Under the pieces are notes generated by a model. It had not been told where the DNA came from. It searched no databases and saw nothing but the letters and a program-made list of their open reading frames with translations. The translations under genes and the position numbers were made by a program. This document shows, piece by piece, positions 1-13,015 of a stretch of 64,000 nt of DNA (position 1 is the stretch's first letter; each line of letters begins with the position of its first letter). Origin of the DNA: Cyclina sinensis (Eukaryota > Mollusca > Bivalvia > Venerida > Veneridae); assembly GCA_012932295.1 (NCBI GenBank), contig JAAONU010000014.1:40966770-41030769 (forward strand), written 5' to 3'.

Positions 1-3000
1 AGTAAATGTGTGCATTGCTAGAGTATTAAGTAAATGTGTGCAATGCTAGAGTATGATGTAAATGTGTGCATTGCTAGAGTATAAAGTAAATGTGTGCAAT
101 GCTAGAGTATAAAGTAAATGTGTGCAATGCTAGAGTATGAAGTAAATGTGTGCAATGCTAGAGTATAAAGTAAATGTGTGCAATGCTAGAGTATGAAGTA
201 AATGTGTGCAATGCTAGAGTATGAAGTAAATGTGTGCAATGCTAGAGTATGAAGTAAATGTGTGCATTGCTAGAGTATGATGTAAATGTGTGCAATGCTA
301 GAGTATGATGTAAATGTGTGCATTGCTAGAGTATGATGTAAATGTGTGCAATGCTAGAGTATTAAGTAAATGTGTGCAATGCTAGAGTATGATGTAAATG
401 TGTGCAATGCTAGAGTATGATGTAAATGTGTGCAATGCTAGAGTATGATGTAAATGTGTGCAATGCTAGAGTATGATGTAAATGTGTGCATTGCTAGAGT
501 ATGATGTAAATGTGTGCAATGCTAGAGTATGATGTAAATGTGTGCAATGCTAGAGTATGATGTAAATGTGTGCATTGCTAGAGTATGATGTAAATGTGTG
601 CAATGCTAGAGTATTAAGTAAATGTGTGCATTGCTAGAGTATGATGTAAATGTGTGCAATGCTAGAGTATGATGTAAATGTGTGCAATGCTAGAGTATGA
701 TGTAAATGTGTGCAATGCTAGAGTATTAAGTAAATGTGTGCAATGCTAGAGTATGATGTAAATGTGTGCATTGCTAGAATATGATGTAAATGTGTGCAAT
801 GCTAGAGTATAAAGTAAATGTGTGCAATGCTAGAGTATTAAGTAAATGTGTGCAATGCTAGAGTATAAAGTAAATGTGTGCATTGCTAGAGTATGAAGTA
901 AATGTGTGCATTGCTAGAGTATTAAGTAAATGTGTGCATTGCTAGAGTATGATGTAAATGTGTGCAATGCTAGAGTATGATGTAAATGTGTGCAATGCTA
1001 GAGTATTAAGTAAATGTGTGCAATGCTAGAGTATGATGTAAATGTGTGCAATGCTAGAGTATGATGTAAATGTGTGCATTGCTAGAGTATGATGTAAATG
1101 TGTGCAATGCTAGAGTATAAAGTAAATGTGTGCAATGCTAGAGTATAATGTAAATGTGTGCATTGCTAGAGTATGAAGTAAATGTGTGCATTGCTAGAGT
1201 ATTAAGTAAATGTGTGCAATGCTAGAATATTAAGTAAATATGTGCAATGCTAGAGTATGATGTAAATGTGTGCAATGCTAGAGTATGAAGTAAATGTGTG
1301 CATTGCTAGAGTATAAAGTAAATGTGTGCAATGCTAGAGTATGAAGTAAATGTGTGCAATGCTAGAGTATGATGTAAATGTGTGCATTGCTAGAGTATGA
1401 AGTAAATGTGTGCATTGCTAGAGTATGAAGTAAATGTGTGCAATGCTAGAGTATGAAGTAAATGTGTGCAATGCTAGAGTATGAAGTAAATGTGTGCAAT
1501 GCTAGAGTATTAAGTAAATATGTGCAATGCTAGAGTATTAAGTAAATATGTGCAATGCTAGAGTATGATGTAAATGTGTGCAATGCTAGAGTATGAAGTA
1601 AATGTGTGCATTGCTAGAGTATAAAGTAAATATGTGCAATGCTAGAGTATGATGTAAATGTGTGCATTGCTAGAATATGATGTAAATGTGTGCAATGCTA
1701 GAGTATAAAGTAAATGTGTGCAATGCTAGAGTATTAAGTAAATGTGTGCAATGCTAGAGTATAAAGTAAATGTGTGCATTGCTAGAGTATGAAGTAAATG
1801 TGTGCATTGCTAGAGTATAAAGTAAATGTGTGCATTGCTAGAGTATGAAGTAAATGTGTGCATTGCTAGAGTATTAAGTAAATGTGTGCATTGCTAGAGT
1901 ATGATGTAAATGTGTGCAATGCTAGAGTATGATGTAAATGTGTGCAATGCTAGAGTATTAAGTAAATGTGTGCAATGCTAGAGTATGATGTAAATGTGTG
2001 CAATGCTAGAGTATGATGTAAATGTGTGCATTGCTAGAGTATGATGTAAATGTGTGCAATGCTAGAGTATAAAGTAAATGTGTGCAATGCTAGAGTATAA
2101 TGTAAATGTGTGCATTGCTAGAGTATGAAGTAAATGTGTGCATTGCTAGAGTATTAAGTAAATGTGTGCAATGCTAGAATATTAAGTAAATATGTGCAAT
2201 GCTAGAGTATGATGTAAATGTGTGCAATGCTAGAGTATGAAGTAAATGTGTGCATTGCTAGAGTATAAAGTAAATGTGTGCAATGCTAGAGTATGAAGTA
2301 AATGTGTGCAATGCTAGAGTATGATGTAAATGTGTGCATTGCTAGAGTATGAAGTAAATGTGTGCATTGCTAGAGTATGAAGTAAATGTGTGCAATGCTA
2401 GAGTATGAAGTAAATGTGTGCAATGCTAGAGTATGAAGTAAATGTGTGCAATGCTAGAGTATTAAGTAAATATGTGCAATGCTAGAGTATTAAGTAAATA
2501 TGTGCAATGCTAGAGTATGATGTAAATGTGTGCAATGCTAGAGTATGAAGTAAATGTGTGCATTGCTAGAGTATAAAGTAAATATGTGCAATGCTAGAGT
2601 ATGATGTAAATGTGTGCAATGCTAGAGTATGAAGTAAATGTGTGCAATGCTAGAGTATGATGTAAATGTGTGCATTGCTAGAGTATTAAGTAAATGTGTG
2701 CAATGCTAGAGTATTAAGTAAATGTGTGCATTGCTAGAGTATAAAGTAAATATGTGCAATGCTAGAGTATGATGTAAATGTGTGCAATGCTAGAGTATGA
2801 AGTAAATGTGTGCAATGCTAGAGTATGAAGTAAATATGTGCAATGCTAGAGTATGAAGTAAATGTGTGCAATGCTAGAGTATGATGTAAATGTGTGCATT
2901 GCTAGAGTATGAAGTAAATGTGTGCATTGCTAGAGTATTAAGTAAATGTGTGCAATGCTAGAGTATGATGTAAATGTGTGCAATGCTAGAGTATAAAGTA

Positions 3001-6000
3001 AATGTGTGCAATGCTAGAGTATAAAGTAAATGTGTGCAATGCTAGAGTATGAAGTAAATGTGTGCAATGCTAGAGTATAAAGTAAATGTGTGCAATGCTA
3101 GAGTATGAAGTAAATGTGTGCAATGCTAGAGTATAAAGTAAATGTGTGCATTGCTAGAGTATGATGTAAATGTGTGCAATGCTAGAGTATAAAGTAAATG
3201 TGTGCATTGCTAGAGTATGAAGTAAATGTGTGCAATGCTAGAGTATAAAGTAAATGTGTGCAATGCTAGAGTATGAAGTAAATGTGTGCATTGCTAGAGT
3301 ATGATGTAAATGTGTGCAATGCTAGAGTATAAAGTAAATGTGTGCAATGCTAGAGTATAAAGTAAATGTGTGCATTGCTAGAGTATGAAGTAAATGTGTG
3401 CAATGCTAGAGTATAAAGTAAATGTGTGCAATGCTAGAGTATAAAGTAAATGTGTGCATTGCTAGAGTATGATGTAAATGTGTGCAATGCTAGAGTATTA
3501 AGTAAATGTGTGCAATGCTAGAGTATGAAGTAAATGTGTGCAATGCTAGAGTATGAAGTAAATGTGTGCAATGCTAGAATATGAAGTAAATGTGTGCATT
3601 GCTAGAGTATAAAGTAAATGTGTGCAATGCTAGAGTATAAAGTAAATGTGTGCAATGCTAGAGTATGATGTAAATGTGTGCAATGCTAGAGTATAAAGTA
3701 AATGTGTGCAATGCTAGAGTATAATGTAAATGTGTGCATTGCTAGAGTATGAAGTAAATGTGTGCATTGCTAGAGTATTAAGTAAATGTGTGCAATGCTA
3801 GAATATTAAGTAAATATGTGCAATGCTAGAGTATGATGTAAATGTGTGCAATGCTAGAGTATGAAGTAAATGTGTGCATTGCTAGAGTATAAAGTAAATG
3901 TGTGCAATGCTAGAGTATGAAGTAAATGTGTGCAATGCTAGAGTATGATGTAAATGTGTGCATTGCTAGAGTATGAAGTAAATGTGTGCATTGCTAGAGT
4001 ATGAAGTAAATGTGTGCAATGCTAGAGTATGAAGTAAATGTGTGCAATGCTAGAGTATGAAGTAAATGTGTGCAATGCTAGAGTATTAAGTAAATATGTG
4101 CAATGCTAGAGTATTAAGTAAATATGTGCAATGCTAGAGTATGATGTAAATGTGTGCAATGCTAGAGTATGAAGTAAATGTGTGCATTGCTAGAGTATAA
4201 AGTAAATATGTGCAATGCTAGAGTATGATGTAAATGTGTGCAATGCTAGAGTATGAAGTAAATGTGTGCAATGCTAGAGTATGATGTAAATGTGTGCATT
4301 GCTAGAGTATTAAGTAAATGTGTGCAATGCTAGAGTATTAAGTAAATGTGTGCATTGCTAGAGTATAAAGTAAATATGTGCAATGCTAGAGTATGATGTA
4401 AATGTGTGCAATGCTAGAGTATGAAGTAAATGTGTGCAATGCTAGAGTATGAAGTAAATATGTGCAATGCTAGAGTATGAAGTAAATGTGTGCAATGCTA
4501 GAGTATGATGTAAATGTGTGCATTGCTAGAGTATGAAGTAAATGTGTGCATTGCTAGAGTATTAAGTAAATGTGTGCAATGCTAGAGTATGATGTAAATG
4601 TGTGCAATGCTAGAGTATAAAGTAAATGTGTGCAATGCTAGAGTATAAAGTAAATGTGTGCAATGCTAGAGTATGAAGTAAATGTGTGCAATGCTAGAGT
4701 ATAAAGTAAATGTGTGCAATGCTAGAGTATGATGTAAATGTGTGCAATGCTAGAGTATAAAGTAAATGTGTGCAATGCTAGAGTATAAAGTAAATGTGTG
4801 CAATGCTAGAGTATGAAGTAAATGTGTGCAATGCTAGAGTATAAAGTAAATGTGTGCAATGCTAGAGTATGAAGTAAATGTGTGCAATGCTAGAGTATAA
4901 AGTAAATGTGTGCATTGCTAGAGTATGATGTAAATGTGTGCAATGCTAGAGTATAAAGTAAATGTGTGCATTGCTAGAGTATGAAGTAAATGTGTGCAAT
5001 GCTAGAGTATAAAGTAAATGTGTGCAATGCTAGAGTATGAAGTAAATGTGTGCAATGCTAGAGTATAAAGTAAATGTGTGCATTGCTAGAGTATGATGTA
5101 AATGTGTGCAATGCTAGAGTATTAAGTAAATGTGTGCAATGCTAGAGTATGAAGTAAATGTGTGCAATGCTAGAGTATAAAGTAAATGTGTGCAATGCTA
5201 GAGTATAAAGTAAATGTGTGCATTGCTAGAGTATAAAGTAAATGTGTGCAATGCTAGAGTATAAAGTAAATGTGTGCAATGCTAGAGTATGATGTAAATG
5301 TGTGCAATGCTAGAGTATAAAGTAAATGTGTGCAATGCTAGAGTATGAAGTAAATGTGTGCAATGCTAGAGTATAAAGTAAATGTGTGCAATGCTAGAGT
5401 ATAAAGTAAATGTGTGCAATGCTAGAGTATAAAGTAAATGTGTGCAATGCTAGAGTATAAAGTAAATGTGTGCAATGCTAGAGTATAAAGTAAATGTGTG
5501 CAATGCTAGAGTATGATGTAAATGTGTGCAATGCTAGAGTATAAAGTAAATGTGTGCAATGCTAGAGTATGATGTAAATGTGTGCATTGCTAGAGTATAA
5601 AGTAAATGTGTGCAATGCTAGAGTATGATGTAAATGTGTGCATTGCTAGAGTATGAAGTAAATGTGTGCAATGCTAGAGTATGAAGTAAATGTGTGCAAT
5701 GCTAGAATATGAAGTAAATGTGTGCATTGCTAGAGTATAAAGTAAATGTGTGCATTGCTAGAGTATAAAGTAAATATGTGCAATGCTAGAGTATGATGTA
5801 AATGTGTGCAATGCTAGAGTATGAAGTAAATGTGTGCAATGCTAGAGTATGAAGTAAATATGTGCAATGCTAGAGTATGAAGTAAATGTGTGCAATGCTA
5901 GAGTATGATGTAAATGTGTGCATTGCTAGAGTATGAAGTAAATGTGTGCAATGCTAGAGTATGATGTAAATGTGTGCAATGCTAGAGTATGATGTAAATG

Positions 6001-7038
6001 TGTGCATTGCTAGAGTATAAAGTAAATGTGTGCAATGCTAGAGTATAAAGTAAATGTGTGCATTGCTAGAGTATGAAGTAAATGTGTGCATTGCTAGAGT
6101 ATGAAGTAAATGTGTGCAATGCTAGAGTATGATGTAAATGTGTGCAATGCTAGAGTATGAAGTAAATGTGTGCAATGCTAGAGTATGAAGTAAATGTGTG
6201 CAATGCTAGAGTATGAAGTAAATGTGTGCAATGCTAGAGTATAAAGTAAATGTGTGCAATGCTAGAGTATGATGTAAATGTGTGCATTGCTAGAATATGA
6301 AGTAAATGTGTGCAATGCTAGAGTATGAAGTAAATGTGTGCAATGCTAGAGTATGAAGTAAATGTGTGCATTGCTAGAGTATAAAGTAAATGTGTGCAAT
6401 GCTAGAGTATTAAGTAAATGTGTGCATTGCTAGAGTATGAAGTAAATGTGTGCAATGCTAGAGTATGAAGTAAATGTGTGCAATGCTAGAGTATAAAGTA
6501 AATGTGTGCAATGCTAGAGTATGATGTAAATGTGTGCATTGCTAGAGTATGAAGTAAATGTGTGCAATGCTAGAGTATGAAGTAAATGTGTGCAATGCTA
6601 GAATATGAAGTAAATGTGTGCAATGCTAGAGTATAAAGTAAATGTGTGCATTGCTAGAGTATAAAGTAAATATGTGCAATGCTAGAGTATGAAGTAAATG
6701 TGTGCATTGCTAGAGTATAAAGTAAATGTGTGCAATGCTAGAGTATGATGTAAATGTGTGCATTGCTAGAGTATAATGTAAATGTGTGCAATGCAAGAGT
6801 ATAAAGTAAATTTGTGCAATGCTAGAGTATAAAGTAAATGTGTGCATTGCTAGAGTATAAAGTAAATGTGTGCAATGCTAGAGTATAAAGTAAATGTGTG
6901 CATTGCTAGAATATGATGTAAATGTGTGCAATGCTAGAGTATGAAGTAAATGTGTGCAATGCTAGAGTATTAAGTAAATGTGTGCAATGCTAGAGTATTA
7001 AGTAAATGTGTGCAATGCTAGAGTATGAAGTAAATGTG
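1..7038. repeat. 28-bp satellite array (about 251 copies)
   Basis: Head-to-tail monomers of exactly 28 bp begin at base 1 and run without a break to about 7038. The monomer is agtaaatgtgtg-caatgctagag-tatga. Four sites vary: gcaatgc/gcattgc, tatga/tataa/tatta, agt/tgt at the monomer start, and an occasional tatgtg for tgtgtg or gaata for gagta. There are no spacers, so it is not a CRISPR array. Variant patterns recur at multiples of 28 bp (see findings), which shows segmental duplication inside the array. The array continues beyond the left edge. No coding potential is seen. Confidence 0.98.
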
Positions 7039-7189
7039 TATACTTTTGGAATAATTTTTTTGAATTTGAATTGAGTGACTATTGACATTTTAATTGGCAT
7101 ATTTCCATGTAATCCATCGCTAACGTTACGCACTATTGTTCATCCGCCATACTAGCCAGCGCCCATTGTCCAGGTGTAAAATGTTAAAA

Positions 7190-7452
7190 GTAAACTGCCT
7201 TGATCATTATAGTGTCAACCCTACTGAAGGAGTCAGCCTCCCGGGCTTATAAGACACCTCTTATAGTGTTACATTTACTCCCCAATTCCTTATACTATGT
7301 GCCAGGCACCAGGCGGACAGGCAATTGTTAACCATTTTAACTAGCTGGCGGCTCACCAACTAGCCTCATCAGAACAGGCCCCTGACAGGACTCGAACCTT
7401 CGACCTCCCGCTCAGTAAGCGGACGCCTTAACTATTAGGCCACGGAGACGGT
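7190..7452 (-). mobile_element. tRNA-derived SINE-like unit
   Basis: On the minus strand, 7452 down to about 7381 reads as a tRNA-like head: an A-box-like stretch (tggcctaatagttaagg), an anticodon-like stem ccgct..agcgg, and a perfect B box ggttcgagtcc at 7388-7398. It runs on into about 190 bp of non-tRNA body, as in tRNA-derived SINEs. Box sequences and fold are seen directly; the SINE class is inferred. A lone tRNA gene is less likely because the 3' acceptor half does not pair with the 5' half. The inner (3') boundary is uncertain. Confidence 0.6.
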
Positions 7453-7479
7453 GTATTTATACAGTTAGAAGATGTTACT

Positions 7480-9700
7480 GCCAGGAAAAAACTACTGAAG
7501 CGTATCGTTGACATAAAAAATTTGAAATCCTGAATTCTATGTAACGTCATATCTAAAATATGCGGAGACAATTGGGAAGATAAACTACAAACTTTATGTA
7601 ACAAAGAGGTATCACTTCGAGTGTGTGAAGATTTAACTGAAAGGATATCGAAAGCGAGAAGTGTTCTTTTCTCATTTTTTAAGCAGTGTTGTGACTAGAA
7701 GAAAGAAGCGTATTCTAAGCATGACTATCTAGTTGTTGAAGACCAAAAGTATGTGTTTGACATAGTCCAAAATAAACCAGTAACTATAATTAGATAGGGA
7801 TCAGGCCAACGTCTAAAATACAAATCAACATTGAACTAATCCTCAGTTAATATCAGCAGATTGTGTTAATATAGGGACAATGAAGAATTCTTAAATTATT
7901 GTAATACGTTTGACTTTATAAGTTTCTGTGAATTGTGACAAACCCCAGTTGATAATTTCTCTGTGATCTTATTCCTGGATATAAAATCTTTGATAGTCCG
8001 TACTTTGGAAAGAAAAGACAGCGTTGGTCAGCAGGTGTTTCTGTAATTATTTTTCCATCACATTAATGACTTTAGTGTTGGTGACCTTGACCTTTCTGAT
8101 CACTTCTCAATAAACTGTAATTTAGGATTTTCAACGAGATCGACAGGGAAATGAAGGACCATCTAAATGTTGAGCAAACGTTATGTAGTCATGAATACTA
8201 CTAGTGGCGAGAAACACTGAAACAATCTTTCCTTGATAAATTCTGTGCGATATGTACGAGGTATTATGACAATATCACAGATGAAAATGTATTAGATAGT
8301 CAAAGTAACTTTGTCAATCTGTATAAGTAGGCTGGAGAAGGTATGAACGTTACAAGTTCTAGCCAATTACGGAAACGCACAGAAATCGTTCAGCCTGAGT
8401 GACGAGATATGACTGTATTGAAGCAAAACAAGTTGAATATAGTATGTTGCAAAAGTTTCCATTAAGCAGTTTTCAAACAGATCTCAATGAATACCTATCA
8501 TCGAAACATGAGTTAAAAACTTACGTCGTGCAAAACAATTACAAAAAATAGGTGTCGGAGAAATGAACTGTTACAAAGTTGTGTAGATCCAAAGAAATTC
8601 TGGAGTTGTATCAAGAGTGCAAGTAAGAGTCATTCTAAAAGAGGTGATGCGAACAATATACCTAGTACAGAGTGGTTTACATTTTGGGGATACGCACGAC
8701 AATAATGAGATACCGCAACGGAATATATTTGTAAACTTTAAAGAAGAGCAAGAGTGCGATATATATAGATGCCAAAGTAAGTGAAGAAGAAATAAAGAAT
8801 AACCTAAATTCACTAAGAAACAACTGTGCTTCATGTCTTAATGGTTGTTGTGTTGAAATGTACAAAATCACTATTATTTTTAGCACAACCTGACTTGAAA
8901 ACGCTATATCATAAAATACTGTCATCCCGACTATTCCCACCTGATTGGTCCGTAGTTTAATGAGGGACATTCTGATAACAAATTATCTCCCTTACTCAGA
9001 CAACATCAAAGGTAGACCAAATAGCATTTTGGTCCTTTCAGTTGGAATCCTCTGACTTTATCCTTGTTTTTAACTGTGATAGTCTTGACTTTAGTTGTGA
9101 AAATTGTCACTTATAAATCAAATAAAAAGATAGGATTATCAAAAAACAAAGATAATGGTGTTAACAAAACCTGTTGCTAAATTTATTGTTTAATCTAACT
9201 ACCACTGTTGCAAATAATTAGGCTTAATTATCACCATACCAAAAGAGAAAATAGCGATAAAAGCAGCGGAATCCAAATAAAAGGACCAAAGTAATATCAG
9301 AGAGTATTGAGGGTAGATAATAAAAAAGAACTGAAGCGTGACCTTAATAACTTCAGGGCGATATCGATTATAAACTGTCTTCGTAAAACTGTTCATTACA
9401 TCCGTCTTACATTTTGGACAGAAGTAAACTATGTTATTGACGAATCGCAAACATGATTTAGACGTGGGTATTCTACTGTTGAAAACTTATTTCACTTACA
9501 AGCGATAGTGCAAAAATACTTGTCTAAAAAAGAAATGGCGTGTATATTTACATTTTCTTTGACTGTATAAAAACCTTCGATAATAGCATCCATGCTCAAC
9601 CATGGAACAGTCTGAGACCTAAAGGGATCAAGGAACATAGAAAGCTATTACTGATATTTTAATCCATGTACATTCAACTTCAATATTGTATTAAACTTAA
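7480..9700 (+). pseudogene. Decayed non-LTR retrotransposon (LINE), ORF1 to RT
   Basis: Translated in shifting frames, this stretch keeps the order of a LINE. At 7560-7770 there is an ORF1p-like tail with SKHDYLVVEDQKYVFD. At 7960-8130 the end of an endonuclease reads INDFSVGDLDLSDHFSINC, the SDH box of the APE-type fold. At 8590-8690 a linker reads DPKKFWSCIKSASKS. At 8770-8870 there is LDAKVSEEEIKNNLNSLRNN. At 9440-9600 the reverse-transcriptase entry reads GYSTVENLFHLQAIVQKYL, followed by a ruined A box where F-x-D-F-x-K-A-F-D would be expected. Many stops and shifts mean it is dead. It resembles the Jockey/CR1 group, but the clade is not settled. The 3' end is lost near 9700. Confidence 0.8.
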
Positions 9701-9779
9701 AGGTGGGTTGTCTCGTGGTACAAGTATTAAGGTACATTATCCTCTCCGAAGTTATGTTGAACTAAAACTTATAAAGTTT

Positions 9780-10075
9780 AGCTTCATACTTGGACACAAG
9801 GTCAAATAAGTATAGGTCGTTGGGAAATTGTTGTGCAAAGAGGTGTTGTATCCAAGTATGAAGTAAATCCGCTAACTAATAAGGAAGTTATAGACAATGT
9901 TAAAGTTTTTGAACAATTGGATATTCAAAGTGAAGGCCATTTAGGGATCAAGGTCAAATAAATATAGGTCGATGGAAAAGTGTTGTTTAAAGGGATGTTG
10001 TGTCCAAGAATGAAGTAAATCCACTTACTTTTAACGAAGTTATGGCCAATGTTAAAGTTTTCGGACGGAATGAGG
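9780..10075. repeat. Two degenerate tandem copies of a ~155-bp unit
   Basis: The stretches 9790-9910 and 9945-10070 share, in order: aaggtcaaataa(g/a)tataggtcg, a gttgt-rich middle, 'tgtatccaagtatgaagtaaatcc' or its close variant, and 'gaagttat..aatgttaaagttttt'. The copies are roughly 80 percent alike by eye. Nothing coding is visible; the 80-codon open frame starting at 10049 is a by-product. Confidence 0.6.
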
Positions 10076-10299
10076 GACGGATGGTTCAAAAACTATATGC
10101 CTCCCTTCAGAGGTATAAAAATACCCATCTTATACCCTAAAGCTGCTTTAACATTGAGTAGCTGCAACATGTTAACTGGGATCAGATATAAAGCATTTGA
10201 GTATTGTTTATGTTCTTCTACATTCATGCAAACTGGGAGGCCTATTTTGGAATTTATAACATTACTATTTTCTCGAACAACAGAATGTTAGGCAATGCT

Positions 10300-11135
10300 C
10301 ATTGTCTATATTTATAAAAAAAATGATTACATGCAACGGAAAAAAAATCAAACAAAGCTTTAAACAATAAAGAAAAGATGTATGATATATTCAAGTTAAC
10401 ATTATTACATTAGTAACATGATTATCTTACGAATGTTTGAATAAAAATGATAAAGCGAAAAATTTCAGTTTTTATCAGCAAGTTTTCTTGAATTAGCATG
10501 GCTAGAGTAACAGCTTTTAAGCATTGCACCTCACCTTATCGCCATCAAGCTACTCGTATATTCAAAGTTTGAAATCAATGCCCTGTAATGGGACCGACGT
10601 ACATTCGATTACTATATGCTTCCATCCGGGGACATAAAAACTATAGACAGATTGCATATGTAAAAAGATTCAGTTTAATTAACATTTATACTCATATAGG
10701 ACACCAGAGTTAATTTCAAGTATTTATTAATTGGGTTTTATGTTTGTATGTTAAGCGGTTATGAAACCATTCTGATGTTGTTCGCATATTTCAATGTGTT
10801 TGAAAAACGGCCACTTAACAGTTCTTGGAAATTAATTTCATATTTAATACATTCTTGTCTCGGCATTTCTCTCAAAGTCTTATTCAGCTAAATTCAAAAC
10901 ACGTAAATAAATTTAAGCGATTTATTTCAACAGTTTCGGTTTGCACCCATGAACAAACTAAAAGTTAAGCCCTGTAGGTTTTGAAGGACGAGAACACTAG
11001 TTTTCTACAAAAATGCATGAAACATTATGCCCTTTGAGGTTAGGCTATTAATACTCCAAGAACAAGACATGATAATTATAGAAAGAGTGTTTGTAAAAAC
11101 GCTGTATTTAAACTTTAGGCCCAGTAGCATTTAAT
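10300..11135. other. AT-rich sequence without recognisable content
   Basis: I see no gene, RNA or repeat structure that I can support here. Confidence 0.4.
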
Positions 11136-11144
11136 AGAAGATCA

Positions 11145-11225
11145 CATGGCCTGCGCCCCCATTAGCTAAAACTGCTGCTTGCAGAGTCGATGGTTTTGAA
11201 TCCTGCTAGGGAATTATTTTAAAAA
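11145..11225 (+). mobile_element. Degenerate tRNA-like SINE head
   Basis: The stretch 'attagctaaaactgctgct' followed by 'gatggttttgaatcctgct' resembles an A box and a decayed B box (ggttcgaatcc) at tRNA spacing. It is probably an old SINE fragment; the body cannot be delimited. Confidence 0.35.
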
Positions 11226-12116
11226 AGCAGAATTGTGGGTTTCCAGCAAGCATAATAATACTTTCTTACTGCCAGTCGGCTTTGCTTTCGGTATGTAGAT
11301 AAAAGAATTCGGAAAAATGCACAGTTTTATAACTGTTCTGAACATTGAAAACATTCAACTACTAGAAGGCGGAGTTTTATTTGCAGGCCTTTTACTTAAT
11401 ATTCTTTTCCTTTTCCTCCTGTTTACTTCTTTTTAATGTTTTACACTTTGCTTTTCTTTTTTAACCATGCTTCGATAGGCGTCACTTTACTTCGCTTTGC
11501 ATTTTTTTCAACTAAACAGAGAAACACTATGTTTTGTATGATATCTATTACCTTATATGACATGAACATTATAAGTGCAATAGCATTTCATTTCATTCTT
11601 ACAGTAAATCTTATATATTTGCAATTAAACAAAGTAAAATTAAACACCGTTCTTACCTCTTTGGTTTGTTTCGCAAGTGAATGAAGAGGCACATGTTTAT
11701 ACGATCGTTAGCTGATGTCCATGTCAAGGTAACTATACTATCTTGATACTCCTCGGCCGTCTCTTAGGTGATTCGTACGATTTTCTTTTAGTCAAAAGAT
11801 GTGTATAATTTCCAGTCATTTTATCAATATAAAGCAAATAATTACCAAAATTGAACACTGGAATATAGGTTTATTGCTTTAAGTATTTCATTTAACACTA
11901 AGATACTCCTTTATCACAGTTTTTATTTTATTTTACTTTTAAAATGAAGTGGGGTTTTCCGAAGTCAACAAACGATCTGTTTAATCATTAAATGCATTAT
12001 CGCGTTTGTCTTTTCTTTATTTGAACCCTAGAACCTACCGATCGGGATTTTGTTTATAACTATTGGTGCGTACACAAAATCGTGCATTTTACACCTTGAA
12101 ACGGAAAGAACAAAAC
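11226..12116. other. Non-coding AT-rich stretch
   Basis: No supported feature is seen. The 82-codon frame at 11436-11684 is hydrophobic, AT-driven and matches nothing I know. Confidence 0.4.
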
Positions 12117-12136
12117 TATTAAGTAAATGTGTGCAT
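12117..12136 (+). repeat. Isolated partial copy of the 28-bp satellite monomer
   Basis: The 20 bases tattaagtaaatgtgtgcat match the satellite monomer junction exactly, 5 kb beyond the end of the array and 4 bp upstream of a TTAA-flanked MITE. Confidence 0.75.
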
Positions 12137-12140
12137 CAAC

Positions 12141-12522
12141 TTAAAGGGGCTGTGCTCCAGATGACAAAAAAAGGAAAGTTTTCTTGTATTATAAATTTCT
12201 TGTAATATTTATAACTAATGCTTTAAAAATAACCTACTGACAAAAAATAAGTCAAATAATTACATTTTAAATAGATTTTTTCGCTTTCAAAGTGCTATAC
12301 CGTAACGCGACGGTATAACTATATCGTATAAGATTTAAAGAAAATATCTGTCATATCACATACGGCGATGGTGGTGACAGTAAAAGCGTTGGAAATATTC
12401 TATTTTGACTTTTATAATCAGTTTTGAAGTAAACTATTATGTTGTTATAATCTCACGGCATCTAAATATATATTTTATGAAAAATTTTTTTTTAGTTCAA
12501 ATCTGGAGTACAGCCTCTTTAA
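12141..12522. mobile_element. 382-bp TTAA-flanked MITE
   Basis: The left end is ttaa-aggggctgtgctccagat and the right end is the inverse of ttaa-agaggctgtactccagat, about 18 of 20 identical. The TTAA at each border (12141-12144 and 12519-12522) fits the TTAA target of piggyBac or Kolobok transposons. The interior is AT-rich and non-coding. Confidence 0.8.
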
Positions 12523-12529
12523 AGGCAGT

Positions 12530-13015
12530 TTTTGTTTGTTTGTTATTCTTTTTAAACACAGTTTGCTGATATTTTGTCTTGTTTATAAGTTTTCAGGTTT
12601 TTGAAATTATACATGGGTGGTTAATTGCTGACTTTTAATTCTTTATAGGTTTAGGGGTTTGAACGATGACATTCTAAAAAGGATCCAGCTGAAATATTAT
12701 TCAGTTAAAATGAAGTAACAATAACTTCGCCTTCTGTTTTAGAATATTGATATCAGGCTGGGTCAATATTCTCTTCAGTTCGGAAGGATACTGTTTTAAT
12801 TTTTATATCAGAGCGGGCTTCAAATAATTTGCATTAACTGTTTGAATATCCGTTTCAGAGATTAGATTCGAGACGTTATATTATCATTGTGTGTGACAGA
12901 GAATGACAGTATACACATAATATCATAATTTCAAAACTAATATACAAATAATGGTAAAAGATGTATGTTTACAAATTATAGGATAAAATTATTTTAAAGG
13001 GTCATTTACTAGTTA
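12530..13015. other. Non-coding stretch upstream of the HSP70-like relic
   Basis: It is AT-rich with no supported feature. Any 5' part of the HSPA12-like relic (the first ATPase lobe) is not recognisable here. Confidence 0.35.

Noticed and set aside
1..7038. CRISPR-like array of 28-bp repeats
   Set aside because: Monomers abut directly with no spacers, and the surrounding genome is plainly eukaryotic. It is a satellite.
7381..7452. Functional tRNA gene
   Set aside because: A and B boxes are good, but acceptor halves do not pair and the sequence runs straight into a SINE-like body.
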